Source of the DNA: Streptomyces fungicidicus
GTDB taxonomy: Bacteria; Actinomycetota; Actinomycetes; Streptomycetales; Streptomycetaceae
DNA length: 64,000 nt
Direction: 5' to 3'
Assembly: GCF_003665435.1 (NCBI RefSeq)
Contig: NZ_CP023407.1
Location: 6,568,501 to 6,632,500 of the forward strand
Below are positions 1-7,859 of this stretch, piece by piece. The notes beneath the pieces are model-generated. The model did no database searches, was not told where the DNA came from, and saw only the letters and a list, made by a program, of their open reading frames with translations. Both the position numbers and the translations under genes were made by a program. Numbering within the stretch: the first letter of the stretch is position 1; every line of letters begins with the position of its first letter.

Positions 1-220
1 CGTGCCTGCCGTCCAGGAACAGATGCGCCCGGATCCTGCTGTTGTCCAACCGCGCCCAGTGCCGTACGTCGACGGCGTGCAGGCGGGCGTGCCCGTCGGC
101 ACCGGGAAGCCGTAGCCAGAACAGGGAGCGCAGCGGGAGCTGCCACCAGTGGAACCGCTGCAGTTCCCTGCCGTCTCCCGGCTTGAGGCGCTTCGATGCC
201 GCCCACTGCTTCCACGCCAT
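1..220 (-). CDS. Partial unrecognised protein, N-terminal 73 residues
   Basis: An open reading frame runs from an ATG at 220 leftwards out of the window with no stop, giving a typical Streptomyces high-GC3 coding pattern. The visible N-terminus begins MAWKQWAASKRLKPGDGREL and is rich in Trp, Arg and Leu, with no signal peptide in the visible part. A GGAG-like ribosome binding site lies just upstream of the ATG. I do not recognise the family. It is divergently oriented from the TetR gene, with the palindromic operator between them, so it (or its operon) is a likely target of that repressor. The remainder of the gene is outside the window. Confidence 0.55.
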   Translation of the reverse strand, partial: MAWKQWAASKRLKPGDGRELQRFHWWQLPLRSLFWLRLPGADGHARLHAVDVRHWARLDNSRIRAHLFLDGRH

Positions 221-255
221 GCTCCGCCCAACCCCTTCGCGTCACGGCCGCACCT

Positions 256-318
256 CACTAGTACAGCGTGTTAGCGGGACGGTAGCACACTGTACTAGTA
301 CGGCGTACTAGTACAGTG
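256..318. promoter_or_regulatory. Operator region: perfect 14-bp inverted repeat plus extra half-site
   Basis: CACTGTACTAGTAC (288-301) and its exact reverse complement GTACTAGTACAGTG (305-318) are separated by GGC. A further copy of the half-site core, ACTAGTACA, sits at 257-265. The element lies between the divergent partial gene and the TetR gene, the usual position for an autoregulatory TetR operator. It also overlaps a GTG at 316 that could be taken as a start, which argues for the downstream ATG as the true TetR start. Confidence 0.75.
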
Positions 319-348
319 GGGAATCAGGAGAAGCGAAGGGGAGCGGGT

Positions 349-960
349 ATGGAAACGCGCGAGAAGATCCTCCAGGCCGCTGCGGAGATGCTCGCCGAGG
401 ACATGGCGGCGAAGCTGAGCGTGCGAGCGGTCGCCGCGCGTGCGGGAGTGAGCACCGGCTCGCTGAGGTTCCACTTCCCCACCCAGCGCGCCCTGCAGGA
501 CAGCCTGCTCGCGCGGATCTACGATCACCTGCTGCCCGGCGACCCGATCCGGGACCGGACGCTGTCGCCCCGTGAGCGGCTGCTGAACTGTCTGCGGCAG
601 GTCCTCGCACCGCTCGGCACCAGCGAAGACGCGCGAACCGCGTGGGGCACCATGTATCGGACCTTCATCGAACCCGAGCCGACCGAACAGGTACGCGCCG
701 CTTACCTCCGCCTCGAACGGGAGTCGGAGCGCCGGGTCGAACACTGGCTGACCGTGCTCGAGGAGGAGGGTGCTCTGTCCCCGGGGGGCCACACCCGCAA
801 CCTCAAGTTCCTTCTCACGGTCCTCAACGGGCTCTCGGTCGAACGCGCCCTGCCCTCCCGCGAATCCGTCCTCGTCGCCGAGACCGAGACCCTCAACGCC
901 GCCGTCGACCACGTCCTCTCCACCGGCCCCGCACCACCCGCCGGGCCGACTCGGCCGTGA
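349..960 (+). CDS. TetR/AcrR family transcriptional regulator
   Basis: This is a 203-residue protein with an N-terminal TetR helix-turn-helix (about residues 5-50). The recognition region reads LSVRAVAARAGVSTGSLRFHF, followed by a helical ligand-binding and dimerisation domain of normal length. I chose the ATG at 349 because it follows a good AGGGGAG ribosome binding site. The in-frame GTG at 316 lies inside the operator palindrome. The protein probably represses itself and the divergent gene at the left edge by binding the 14-bp inverted repeat. Its ligand cannot be read from the sequence. Confidence 0.85.
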   Translation: METREKILQAAAEMLAEDMAAKLSVRAVAARAGVSTGSLRFHFPTQRALQDSLLARIYDHLLPGDPIRDRTLSPRERLLNCLRQVLAPLGTSEDARTAWGTMYRTFIEPEPTEQVRAAYLRLERESERRVEHWLTVLEEEGALSPGGHTRNLKFLLTVLNGLSVERALPSRESVLVAETETLNAAVDHVLSTGPAPPAGPTRP

Positions 961-1492
961 AGCGAATCCCGAAACAGCATGCTTCGGCGGGGTCGATATC
1001 TGTGCCCGCGAGCTGAGATTTCATCGCTCGCTCCCGTTCGACCCGACCAAGAGCGGCGTGGCGGAATCGATGAAGGGCGTCACGCCTGAGCTGGTCACCG
1101 GTGAGTCCAGCCGCGAGCAGTTCAGACAGACGCTCGGCTGGGGTCTTCCAGGGCGGGTCTCCGGGCGGCCCGGGGTACGGGTGCTCGCCAGGGCAGCCTT
1201 GTGTCCACGACGGACGGGGCTGCCTTGTACCTCGCGGATGCCTGCCGGCCGTCGAGCCAACGCTTGCCGGTGTGGCGGTTGATGCCGATGATCCGGCAGG
1301 CTTTCCGTGTTCCCTCTTCCGAGATTCACGAGCCGGAGGTGTTCCTCCCGCTCAGGGTCCGGCCTCCTGGGTCTCTGAAGACCGCCGGTCCTTCCGGATC
1401 CCGAAGTCCCTCGCACCCCTTGGGCTGGGGTGTTGCGACGACCACTGGAACGGAAGCGTGCCGGTCGGGCCTCTGTGTCGTGGGTCGGTGAG
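961..1492. other. Gene-poor interval with transposon debris
   Basis: Between the TetR gene and the GvpU-like gene there is no convincing intact gene. Open frames here lack consistent third-position GC bias. The only recognisable content is the broken IS30-type transposase fragment on the minus strand (1122-1353). The rest may be further decayed mobile DNA. Confidence 0.5.
1122..1353 (-). pseudogene. Frameshifted remnant of an IS30-like transposase (HTH part)
   Basis: Read on the minus strand, one frame gives EREEHLRLVN. After a shift of one base near 1325 the next frame continues ISEEGTRKACRIIGINRHTG, then KRWLDGR, and runs to a TGA at 1122-1124. The pattern EG-x-ACRIIGI-x-R-x-TGKRW is the N-terminal helix-turn-helix style of IS30-family transposases found in Streptomyces. 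There is no DDE catalytic domain, start codon or terminal inverted repeat nearby, so only a decayed fragment remains. Family assignment is from the motif alone. Confidence 0.5.
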
Positions 1493-1852
1493 TCAGTGGT
1501 CGGAGTAGCTGAAGTTGCCCACGGTCCAAGCACTGACGTCCTCGATCGCGACGCGGTACATCCCGCCTGTCTCCGGGATCCCCACCGGACCCTGCAGGAT
1601 CCGGGCGACGTGGAAATGCAGATGCGTGGGCGGTCCGTCTTTCCTCGCGGGGGTGTCGAAGACGGCGGAGAACTCGCCCAGGTCGGCGGAGTCCGTCAGC
1701 ACCTCCGACACCCTCTGCCGCCACATGGCTTCCGGTGCCAGCCGACCGGTGATGACAGCACCACTGGTGACCACGGTCAGGGACATCTGATTGCTCTGCT
1801 CGGACTCCACAAGGGCGGCTATCGCAACGAGCAGCTCGTCAGGCTTCGGCAT
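1493..1852 (-). CDS. GvpU-like small protein (orphan)
   Basis: This is a 119-residue protein without a signal peptide or membrane segment. The central strand SLTVVTSGAVITGRLAP and the following helix resemble the gas-vesicle accessory protein GvpU of Bacillus and actinomycetes, which are about this length. No other gvp gene (gvpA, F/L, G, N) is visible in the window, so it would act away from a gas-vesicle cluster or in another role. No clear Shine-Dalgarno sequence precedes the ATG at 1852. The gene is surrounded by transposon debris and non-coding sequence. The identification rests on recall of the family pattern and is moderate at best. Confidence 0.5.
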   Translation of the reverse strand: MPKPDELLVAIAALVESEQSNQMSLTVVTSGAVITGRLAPEAMWRQRVSEVLTDSADLGEFSAVFDTPARKDGPPTHLHFHVARILQGPVGIPETGGMYRVAIEDVSAWTVGNFSYSDH

Positions 1853-2054
1853 GAGATCGCATTCTATGCACCAGCGGGATCCTCATCGTCGAACCGCAGT
1901 AAATCTCGAACGGTGGATGACAGCAGACGAGTCGCTGGGATCAACCTGCAGTTCCTGTACCAGGGCGAGTCCCTCACCGCGGGCGGCCCCTACAGCCGAC
2001 TGCCGTGGCGGCCGGGTGTGCTCACCCTGCGGCGTTGCCCCTCCGGCTGACGGC

Positions 2055-2072
2055 ACCGGCGGTTCCGCCGGT
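2055..2072. terminator. Short hairpin at the end of the acyl-CoA dehydrogenase gene
   Basis: ACCGGCGG (2055-2062) and CCGCCGGT (2065-2072) form an 8-bp perfect stem with a very tight loop, touching the stop codon of the minus-strand gene. There is no U-tract, as is common in Streptomyces, so it is a probable rather than certain terminator. Confidence 0.4.
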
Positions 2073-3232
2073 CAGGTCAGGGCGTTCACGCCGGTCAGGG
2101 CCCGGCCGATGATGAGCTTCTGGACCTGGCTGGTGCCTTCGTACAGGGTCAGCACCCGTGCGTCGCGCAGGTACTTGCCGACCGGGTACTCGTCGATGAA
2201 GCCGTAACCGCCGAAGACCTGGAGGCAGTTGTTGCTCACCCGGACCGCCGTCTCGCTCGCGTGGTACTTCGCGGCGGAGGCGTCGGTGGCGTACTCCTTC
2301 GGGGAGGCGCCGGCGTCCGCCATCCGGGCCACGTGGTGGGTGAGCAGCCGGGCGGTCTGCACGTCGACGGCCGAGTCCGCGAGGAGCTCCTGGACCAGCT
2401 GGAAGGAGGCGATCGGCCTGCCGAACTGGGTGCGCTCCGTGGAGTAGCGCACCGCCGCGTCGAGTGCGCCCTGGGCGAGGCCGACCGCGCCGGCCGACAC
2501 CGATATCCGGCCGCGGGAGAGGGCGCCGAGCGCGATGCCCAGGCCCCGGTCCACCTCGCCGAGGCGGGCCGAGTCGGGCACGCGCACCGACTCGTAGGTG
2601 AGTTCCGCGGTCGCCTGGCCCCGCAGGCCCAGCTTGCCGTGGATCTCCGTGGCGGTGAAGCCCGGCGTGTCCGTCGGGACCAGGAAGGCCGTGACGCCCT
2701 TCTCGCTGGTCCGGGCGAACGTCAACGCCACCGCGGCGACGGTGCCGTTGGTGATGAACATCTTGCCGCCGTCGATGATCCAGTCGTCGCCGTCGCGCTT
2801 CGCGCGGGTGGTGAGGGAACCCGCGTCGGATCCGGTGCCCGGCTCGGTGAGGGCGAAGCAGCCGAGCGCCTCACCCGACGCGAGCCGGGGCAGCCAGCTC
2901 TCCTTCTGCTCGTCCGTGCCGTGCGACGCGATGGTCTTGGAGACCAGCCCCAGCGAGACCGACACGATGCCGCGCACCGACGAGTCGCCCCGGCCCAGCT
3001 CCTCGGTGACCAGGACGTACGACAGCATGTCGGCCTCGACGCCGCCGTACTGCTCGGGAAGCATCAGTCCGAGGATGCCGAGGTCGCCGAGGCGCTTGGC
3101 GATACCGGGGTCGACCCGCTCGGCCCGGTCCCAGTCGCGGGTGTGCGGCACGATCTCGTTGTCGACGAACTCCGCCGCCAGGGCGCGGAAGTCCCGCTGG
3201 GTCTCGGTCAGCCCGAAGTCCCTTGTCAGCAC
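2072..3232 (-). CDS. Acyl-CoA dehydrogenase
   Basis: This 386-residue FAD enzyme catalyses the alpha,beta-dehydrogenation step of beta-oxidation. It has the normal length and domain order: N-terminal helical domain, central beta domain with ALTEPGTGSD, and C-terminal helical domain. The catalytic-base motif YEGTSQVQ near the C-terminus contains the expected Glu. The tail LIIGRALTG recalls the glutaryl-CoA dehydrogenase end, which hints at a dicarboxylyl-CoA substrate. The start is the GTG at 3232, preceded by GAAGGAG; longer upstream extensions are non-coding shadows. It is the last gene of the minus-strand CoA-transferase operon, 26 nt after the 3-hydroxyacyl-CoA dehydrogenase, and probably feeds the same pathway. 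Confidence 0.92.
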   Translation of the reverse strand: MLTRDFGLTETQRDFRALAAEFVDNEIVPHTRDWDRAERVDPGIAKRLGDLGILGLMLPEQYGGVEADMLSYVLVTEELGRGDSSVRGIVSVSLGLVSKTIASHGTDEQKESWLPRLASGEALGCFALTEPGTGSDAGSLTTRAKRDGDDWIIDGGKMFITNGTVAAVALTFARTSEKGVTAFLVPTDTPGFTATEIHGKLGLRGQATAELTYESVRVPDSARLGEVDRGLGIALGALSRGRISVSAGAVGLAQGALDAAVRYSTERTQFGRPIASFQLVQELLADSAVDVQTARLLTHHVARMADAGASPKEYATDASAAKYHASETAVRVSNNCLQVFGGYGFIDEYPVGKYLRDARVLTLYEGTSQVQKLIIGRALTGVNALT

Positions 3233-3258
3233 GGTGTCTCTCCTTCGGTGGGTGGTGT

Positions 3259-4764
3259 TCAGCGCGCGGCGGGGCCGGTGCCCGGCTCGGTGAGGGGGAG
3301 GCCGAGCTGGGCCCGCTCCGTCAGCCACCGGGTGGGGCGGTAGCGGGGGTCCCCGGTAGTGGTGTGCAGGGCGCGCTGCAGGTCGAGCATGCGCCCGGCG
3401 CCGACGCGTTCGCCCCAGGCCAGCGGCCCGGCCGGGTATCCCAGGCCGGCCGTGACGGCGGTGTCGATGTCGGCCGGGGCGGCGATCCCGCGCTCCGCGA
3501 TGGACGACGCCACGGAGACGATCGAGGCGAGCAGCCGCTGCGCGACGGAACCCGCGGTGTCGCGCACCGGGGTGACGCAGTGCCCGCCGCCGGCCAGGAC
3601 GGCGCGCGCGTCCCGGGCGGCCTCCGGGCAGGCCGCCGGGGTCACCGACAGGACCCGGCGTGATGTGCCGAGGCACAGGGGGTCGACGCCGAAGGTTCGG
3701 TCGGCGGGCAGTCCCCGCTCGGCGACCGCGGCGGCCACGGAGGTGCCCCACACCGGTACGAGGACGAGCGCGTCCCCGGTGAGCGGTCCCGGTGCCGCAC
3801 CGGAGGCGGCCAGCGCGTCCCGCAGCGCCGCGGCGTCCCCGCCGCCCCCGGGTACGTGCACGGGACGGGCGGCGTCCCCGGTGACGGCGGGCTCGGGCTC
3901 CGTCTCGGGCGCGGCGGAGCCGTAGGAGTAGAAGCCGCGTCCGGTCTTGCGTCCGTGCAGTCCGGCCGCGACGCGGTTGGGGGTCAGGTACGAGGCGCGC
4001 AGCCGGTCGGAGTGGCGGAAGCCCTCCCAGACGGTGTCGATCACGGTCGCCGTCACATCGAGCCCGGTGAGGTCCATCAGCTCGAACGGGCCCATGCGCA
4101 GCCCGAGCACGTCACGGGCGATCCGGTCGATGCCGGCGGTGTCGCCGACGCACTCCTCGAGGAGGGCGAGGGCCTCGGTGACGAGCCCGCGTCCGGCGTG
4201 GTTGACGAGGAAGCCCGGGGTGTCCGCCACGACGACGGCGGCGTGCCCGCCGGCCCGCACCATCTCCGCGAGTTCCTCCGGGAGTCCGGGGCGGGTGAGG
4301 GCGCCGGGGACGACCTCGGCGACCTTCATCAGCGGGACCGGGTTGAAGAAGTGCAGTCCGGCCAGGCGGGAGGGGTCCTTCAGTCCGGCGGCGATCCTGG
4401 TGACCGACAGCGACGAGGTGTTCGTCGCGAAGACGGTGGAGGCGGGCAGGGCCTCCTCCAGCTGCCGGAAGAGGGCCGTCTTGACGTCGAGGTCCTCCAG
4501 GACCGCCTCGACGACCAGTTCCACGTCGTCGCCGGGAGCGGCCGGGGAGTCCACCGGGACCAGGCGCGTGAGGGCGGCCTCCAAGGCCCGTGCGCTCATC
4601 CGGCCCTTCTCCGCGGCCCGTTCGAGCATGGCGCGGATGAAGAGGACGGCGTCGTCCACGGACTCCCGGCGGGCGTCGGCGAGTTCGACGGTGTGTCCGG
4701 CCGTCACCGCCCACTGGGCGATGCCGCGGCCCATGACGCCGGCGCCGACGATTCTGATGCGCAT
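3259..4764 (-). CDS. 3-hydroxyacyl-CoA dehydrogenase, two C-terminal domains (PaaH/DcaH type)
   Basis: This 501-residue NAD-dependent enzyme oxidises (S)-3-hydroxyacyl-CoA to 3-oxoacyl-CoA. The N-terminal Rossmann motif is GAGVMG (residues 7-12). The catalytic segment HFFNPVPLMKVAE carries His138 and the paired Glu. A first 3HCDH C-domain (about 185-285) is followed by a linker rich in Pro/Glu and a second 3HCDH C-domain (about 400-490). This long architecture is that of PaaH-like 3-hydroxyadipyl-CoA dehydrogenases rather than the short 285-residue HBD type. The ATG start has an AGGAG 14 nt upstream. It lies between the CoA-transferase B subunit and the acyl-CoA dehydrogenase in one operon. 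Confidence 0.9.
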   Translation of the reverse strand: MRIRIVGAGVMGRGIAQWAVTAGHTVELADARRESVDDAVLFIRAMLERAAEKGRMSARALEAALTRLVPVDSPAAPGDDVELVVEAVLEDLDVKTALFRQLEEALPASTVFATNTSSLSVTRIAAGLKDPSRLAGLHFFNPVPLMKVAEVVPGALTRPGLPEELAEMVRAGGHAAVVVADTPGFLVNHAGRGLVTEALALLEECVGDTAGIDRIARDVLGLRMGPFELMDLTGLDVTATVIDTVWEGFRHSDRLRASYLTPNRVAAGLHGRKTGRGFYSYGSAAPETEPEPAVTGDAARPVHVPGGGGDAAALRDALAASGAAPGPLTGDALVLVPVWGTSVAAAVAERGLPADRTFGVDPLCLGTSRRVLSVTPAACPEAARDARAVLAGGGHCVTPVRDTAGSVAQRLLASIVSVASSIAERGIAAPADIDTAVTAGLGYPAGPLAWGERVGAGRMLDLQRALHTTTGDPRYRPTRWLTERAQLGLPLTEPGTGPAAR

Positions 4765-4815
4765 ACGGGCTGTCTCCTGCTTCGGTACGGTTCGGCTCGG
4801 GGATCTCGGGGCCGG

Positions 4816-5619
4816 TCAGCGCAGATAGACGCGATCGGGGTCGACGTCCTCGCGCAGCAGGCGCAGTTCGGAGTCCGAGGGAGGGGCGACGACGGTCACG
4901 TCCTCGGCCACCTTCAGGTCCCAGCCGGTGGCTTCCCGCACCTGGTCCACGGTCACCCCGGGGTGCACGGCCACGAGCCGCAACTCGTCGCCCACGCCAC
5001 GGCGTTCGAGCACACCGAGATCGGTGATCACCCGGGTGACGCCCGCGCCGAGCGGCCGGACGCCGTCGGCCAGCGCGCGGTCGGGCCCCGAGGAGGTGCA
5101 GAAGTCCAGCTCCTCGGTGAACGAACGCGGGGTGTGGCGGCGCATCACCACGAAGACCTCCCGCGCGTTGGCCATCACCTCCATCGCCCCGCCGGAGCCG
5201 GGAAGCCGTACGCCGGGGGAGTGCCAGTCGCCGATCACGGACGAGTTGAGGTTGCCCCACTTGTCGATCTGCGCGGCGCCGAGGAAGCCCACGTCGATGT
5301 GCCCGCCCTGCAGGACGTAGCCGAACAGCGCCGGGATCGTCAGCACCGCCTCGGCGCCGGTGATCAGCACGGCGTCCGCGATGGTCTCCGGCAGGTGCGA
5401 GGGGTGGGCGCCGCACACCCCGGACTCGTAGACGATCTCCAGGCCGGGCGCCACCGTCAGATGGGCGAGCGACGCCGCGAGGGTGGGCAGCCCGATGCCG
5501 GCGAAGACGGTGCGCCGGCCCACCAGGGCGCGCGACGCCACGACGGCGAGCAGTTCGGACGAGGTGACCTCCGGTGCGTCCGGAGCCGCGTCGGTCGTCG
5601 TCATCGTCACGGTGGTCAT
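4816..5619 (-). CDS. CoA-transferase subunit B (CatJ/GctB type)
   Basis: This 267-residue beta subunit belongs to a family I CoA-transferase of the glutaconate / 3-oxoadipate (CatIJ) branch. The YESG motif with Glu65 matches the thioester-forming catalytic Glu of GctB-like subunits. It also separates this protein from IpdAB-type ring hydrolases, which as I recall lack that residue. The region around SGGAMEV and the Asp-rich end are typical of the family. The start at 5619 (MTTVTMTTT) follows GAAGGAG; the longer upstream frame is not coding. It lies 50 nt after the A subunit. Substrates are probably succinyl-CoA and a dicarboxylate or 3-oxoadipate, judged only from the neighbouring genes. Confidence 0.87.
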   Translation of the reverse strand: MTTVTMTTTDAAPDAPEVTSSELLAVVASRALVGRRTVFAGIGLPTLAASLAHLTVAPGLEIVYESGVCGAHPSHLPETIADAVLITGAEAVLTIPALFGYVLQGGHIDVGFLGAAQIDKWGNLNSSVIGDWHSPGVRLPGSGGAMEVMANAREVFVVMRRHTPRSFTEELDFCTSSGPDRALADGVRPLGAGVTRVITDLGVLERRGVGDELRLVAVHPGVTVDQVREATGWDLKVAEDVTVVAPPSDSELRLLREDVDPDRVYLR

Positions 5620-5669
5620 CGTGGGCTCTCCTTCGGGGTGCGGTCCGGTGGTGCGCCGGTCGTGCGGGG

Positions 5670-6692
5670 TCACAGCCGTCGCCCGTAGTTCACGGGCAGG
5701 CTCATGGCCTCGCCCACCGCGAGGGAGGCCCAGAACTCCTCGCCGAGCTTCGCGGTGTACTCGGCGTGGTCCTTCGTGCCGTACACCCACTCGGCCATCC
5801 ATTCCCGCAGCCGTACGGGGTCCTTGCTGATGGCCGACCAGGCGCGGTAGAAGGCGTTGTCGCGGTCGTAGTAGCCCTGGGCGAACGACGGGTGGGCGCC
5901 CCGCGGGCACTCGACCACCGCGTCCACGGCGTGCGCGGGGATCACGGTGCGGTTGGGGTCGGAGCGCACCACCTCGTCGTCGACGACCTCCTCGACGACC
6001 ACGACGGCCGTGCGGGCCGCGTACACGGCCTCGGCCTGGACGCCGGTCAGACCCCAGACCTGGGTGTTGCCGCTGCGGTCGGCGCGCTGGGCGTGGACGA
6101 TCGTCACATCGGGGTTCACCGGCGGCACGACGTAGATCTGCTCGGGCTCGCCGTCGGGTCCCGGGTAGGGCGAGGTCACCTTGCGCAGGCCGTCGTTGAC
6201 CTTCGTCAGGTCGCTGCCCGCGTAGCTGCGCAGCGGGTGGAACGGCAGCCGCTGCGCGCCCGCCAGATAGCGGCAGACCATCCCGTGGTGGCTGTACTCC
6301 TCGAACACGAGCGGTTCCGGGTCGGCCCGCTCCACGCGCCGGCGCAGCTCTCCGAGCGAACCGGCCGACGAGTTGCCGACGAAGGAGGACACCAGCCGGG
6401 ACACGCAGCCTCCGGCCAGCATCTGGTCCACGACGATGTCGGCGGTCATACGGACGACGGTGAGGTTCCTGCGGCCCTGGCGGATGATCTCGTGCCCGGC
6501 CGCGGTCGGGATGAGATGGGTGAAACCCTCCAGGCAGACGGTGTCGCCGTCGTGCACGAAGGCGGCGATCGCCTCTCTCATCGACATCGTCTTGTCCGCG
6601 CCGGCGCCCCGGTTCCTCGCGGAGGCCTCAGACGCGACGGCGGTGCCGGCTCCCTGGGAGCCGGCGGGGGCGGAGTCCATGGATCGGTCCAC
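5670..6692 (-). CDS. CoA-transferase subunit A (CatI/GctA type)
   Basis: This 340-residue alpha subunit partners the downstream B subunit. It starts at a GTG (6692) nine bases after GAGGAG. The first 30 or so residues are a low-complexity Ala/Gly-rich extension before the conserved core that begins MSMREAIAAFVHDGDTVCLE. The Gly-rich loop GNSSAGSLG and the C-terminal SAISKDPVRLREWMAEWVYG segment match glutaconate/3-oxoadipate CoA-transferase A subunits. It is the first gene of the minus-strand operon and diverges from the LysR gene. The promoter interval holds a copy of the ATTCGGTATTGGAC motif, so it is probably controlled by that regulator. Confidence 0.88.
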   Translation of the reverse strand: MDRSMDSAPAGSQGAGTAVASEASARNRGAGADKTMSMREAIAAFVHDGDTVCLEGFTHLIPTAAGHEIIRQGRRNLTVVRMTADIVVDQMLAGGCVSRLVSSFVGNSSAGSLGELRRRVERADPEPLVFEEYSHHGMVCRYLAGAQRLPFHPLRSYAGSDLTKVNDGLRKVTSPYPGPDGEPEQIYVVPPVNPDVTIVHAQRADRSGNTQVWGLTGVQAEAVYAARTAVVVVEEVVDDEVVRSDPNRTVIPAHAVDAVVECPRGAHPSFAQGYYDRDNAFYRAWSAISKDPVRLREWMAEWVYGTKDHAEYTAKLGEEFWASLAVGEAMSLPVNYGRRL

Positions 6693-6754
6693 GGGTGGCA
6701 GCTCCTCGGAGGGGGTGCGAGTGTCGCGTCACACCGTGCCAGGAGCCATTGATT

Positions 6755-6771
6755 GCCGTCCAATACCGAAT
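6755..6771 (-). promoter_or_regulatory. Shared regulatory motif, copy A (in front of CoA-transferase operon)
   Basis: On the minus strand the interval reads ATTCGGTATTGGACGGC. Fourteen consecutive bases are identical to copy C in front of the transporter gene (9200-9216), and the core recurs as copy B before the thiolase. It lies between the divergent LysR and CoA-transferase genes, the classic position for a LysR-type activator site overlapping a -35 region (TTGGAC). Confidence 0.6.
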
Positions 6772-6840
6772 TAAGGTGAGATCGAGACGTCGAACAGATA
6801 AATGCCGGGGAACGCCGAGGGCGGCGAGGGAGAGAACTCC

Positions 6841-7749
6841 GTGGAACTGCGCTATCTGACCGCCTTCGTGGCCGTCGCCGAGGAACTCCACTTCGGACGG
6901 GCCGCCCGCCGGCTCCAGATGGCGCAGCCGCCGCTCAGCCAGCAGATCCGGCAGCTGGAGAAGGAACTCGGCGTACAGCTCTTCGAACGCAACACCCGGT
7001 CCGTGCGGCTCACCAGCGCCGGGGACTCCTTCCTCGGTCCCGTCCGCACGGTGCTGCGCGACCTCGACCTCGCCACCCGAGCGGTCAAGGCCGCCGGGCG
7101 CGGGGAGTTCGGCAGGGTGACCGTCGGATTCGCCGGAGCGTCCAGCCACGAGGCGCTGCCCCTGCTCACCCGCGCCGTCCGCGCCTCCCATCCGGGCATC
7201 GAGCTCGTCCTGGCCGGACAGACGTACGCAAACACCGCCCTCGCCCGCGTCGCCGAGGGCACCCTCGACCTCGGGTTCGTCCGGCTCCCCGCCCGCCGTC
7301 CCGGCGTACGGACCCGGGTGATCTACGAGGAGGAGCTGATCTGCGCCCTGCCGTCGGACCACCGCCTCGCCCGCCAGGAGCGCATCGCGCTCGCCGACCT
7401 CGCCCAGGAACCCTTCGTCACCTTTCCGTCCAACGCGGGATCCAGCCTGCGTGACGCCATGACGGAGGCGTGCGAGAAGGCGGGCGTCGTCCCGCGGGTC
7501 ACCCAGGAGGCGCCCGACTCGCACACCATCCTGGCGCTGGTGGCGGCAGGGGTGGGCGTGACCCTCACCCTGACGTCCGTCCAGCACGTCCAGGGCACGG
7601 GCCTCGTCTACCGGCCCCTCGACGGGGACCCCGTGCGGCTGCACGCCGCTCTCGCCTGGCGGGCGGACAACCCCTCCGCCGCGCTGCGCACCGTCCTCGC
7701 CGTCGCCGAGGAGGCCCTGCCCACGCCGCCCGGCTGTGTAGCGGAATAA
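6841..7749 (+). CDS. LysR-type transcriptional regulator
   Basis: This is a 302-residue LTTR with an N-terminal winged helix-turn-helix (residues 1-60; AARRLQMAQPPLSQQIRQLE) and a type 2 periplasmic-binding-like effector domain (about 90-295). I chose the GTG at 6841 because it gives the canonical VELRYLTAFVAVAEELHFG start and follows GAGGGAGAG. The upstream in-frame ATG adds non-conserved residues. The domain is of the BenM/CatM/CatR-like kind that senses aromatic or dicarboxylic ring-cleavage metabolites, which fits its divergent position beside a CatIJ-type CoA-transferase. It probably activates the catabolic genes through the motif repeated at 6755, 7776 and 9200. Confidence 0.9.
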   Translation: MELRYLTAFVAVAEELHFGRAARRLQMAQPPLSQQIRQLEKELGVQLFERNTRSVRLTSAGDSFLGPVRTVLRDLDLATRAVKAAGRGEFGRVTVGFAGASSHEALPLLTRAVRASHPGIELVLAGQTYANTALARVAEGTLDLGFVRLPARRPGVRTRVIYEEELICALPSDHRLARQERIALADLAQEPFVTFPSNAGSSLRDAMTEACEKAGVVPRVTQEAPDSHTILALVAAGVGVTLTLTSVQHVQGTGLVYRPLDGDPVRLHAALAWRADNPSAALRTVLAVAEEALPTPPGCVAE

Positions 7750-7775
7750 GACGCCAGGGGTATCAGTCCGCTACC

Positions 7776-7793
7776 AACTGAGTATTGGAGTTG
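7776..7793 (+). promoter_or_regulatory. Shared regulatory motif, copy B (in front of thiolase)
   Basis: AACTGAGTATTGGAGTTG carries the GTATTGGA core shared with copies A and C, 67 nt before the thiolase start. It overlaps a TTG that opens a longer but unlikely reading frame. It is more diverged than the other two copies, so assignment is weaker. Confidence 0.4.
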
Positions 7794-7859
7794 AACGACA
7801 GGGGGATGCGAAGGTCAGCCGGACGCCGTTGTCCGTCTGACCGGAAAGGTCCCCCCAGC

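Noticed and set aside
1430..2050. Long plus-strand open frame opposite the GvpU-like gene
   Set aside because: Composition is irregular and it runs antisense to the better-supported 119-residue gene; no domain pattern is visible.
4816..6692. CoA-transferase pair as IpdAB-like steroid ring hydrolase
   Set aside because: Subunit B retains the YESG catalytic Glu of true CoA-transferases, and no other steroid-degradation genes are nearby.
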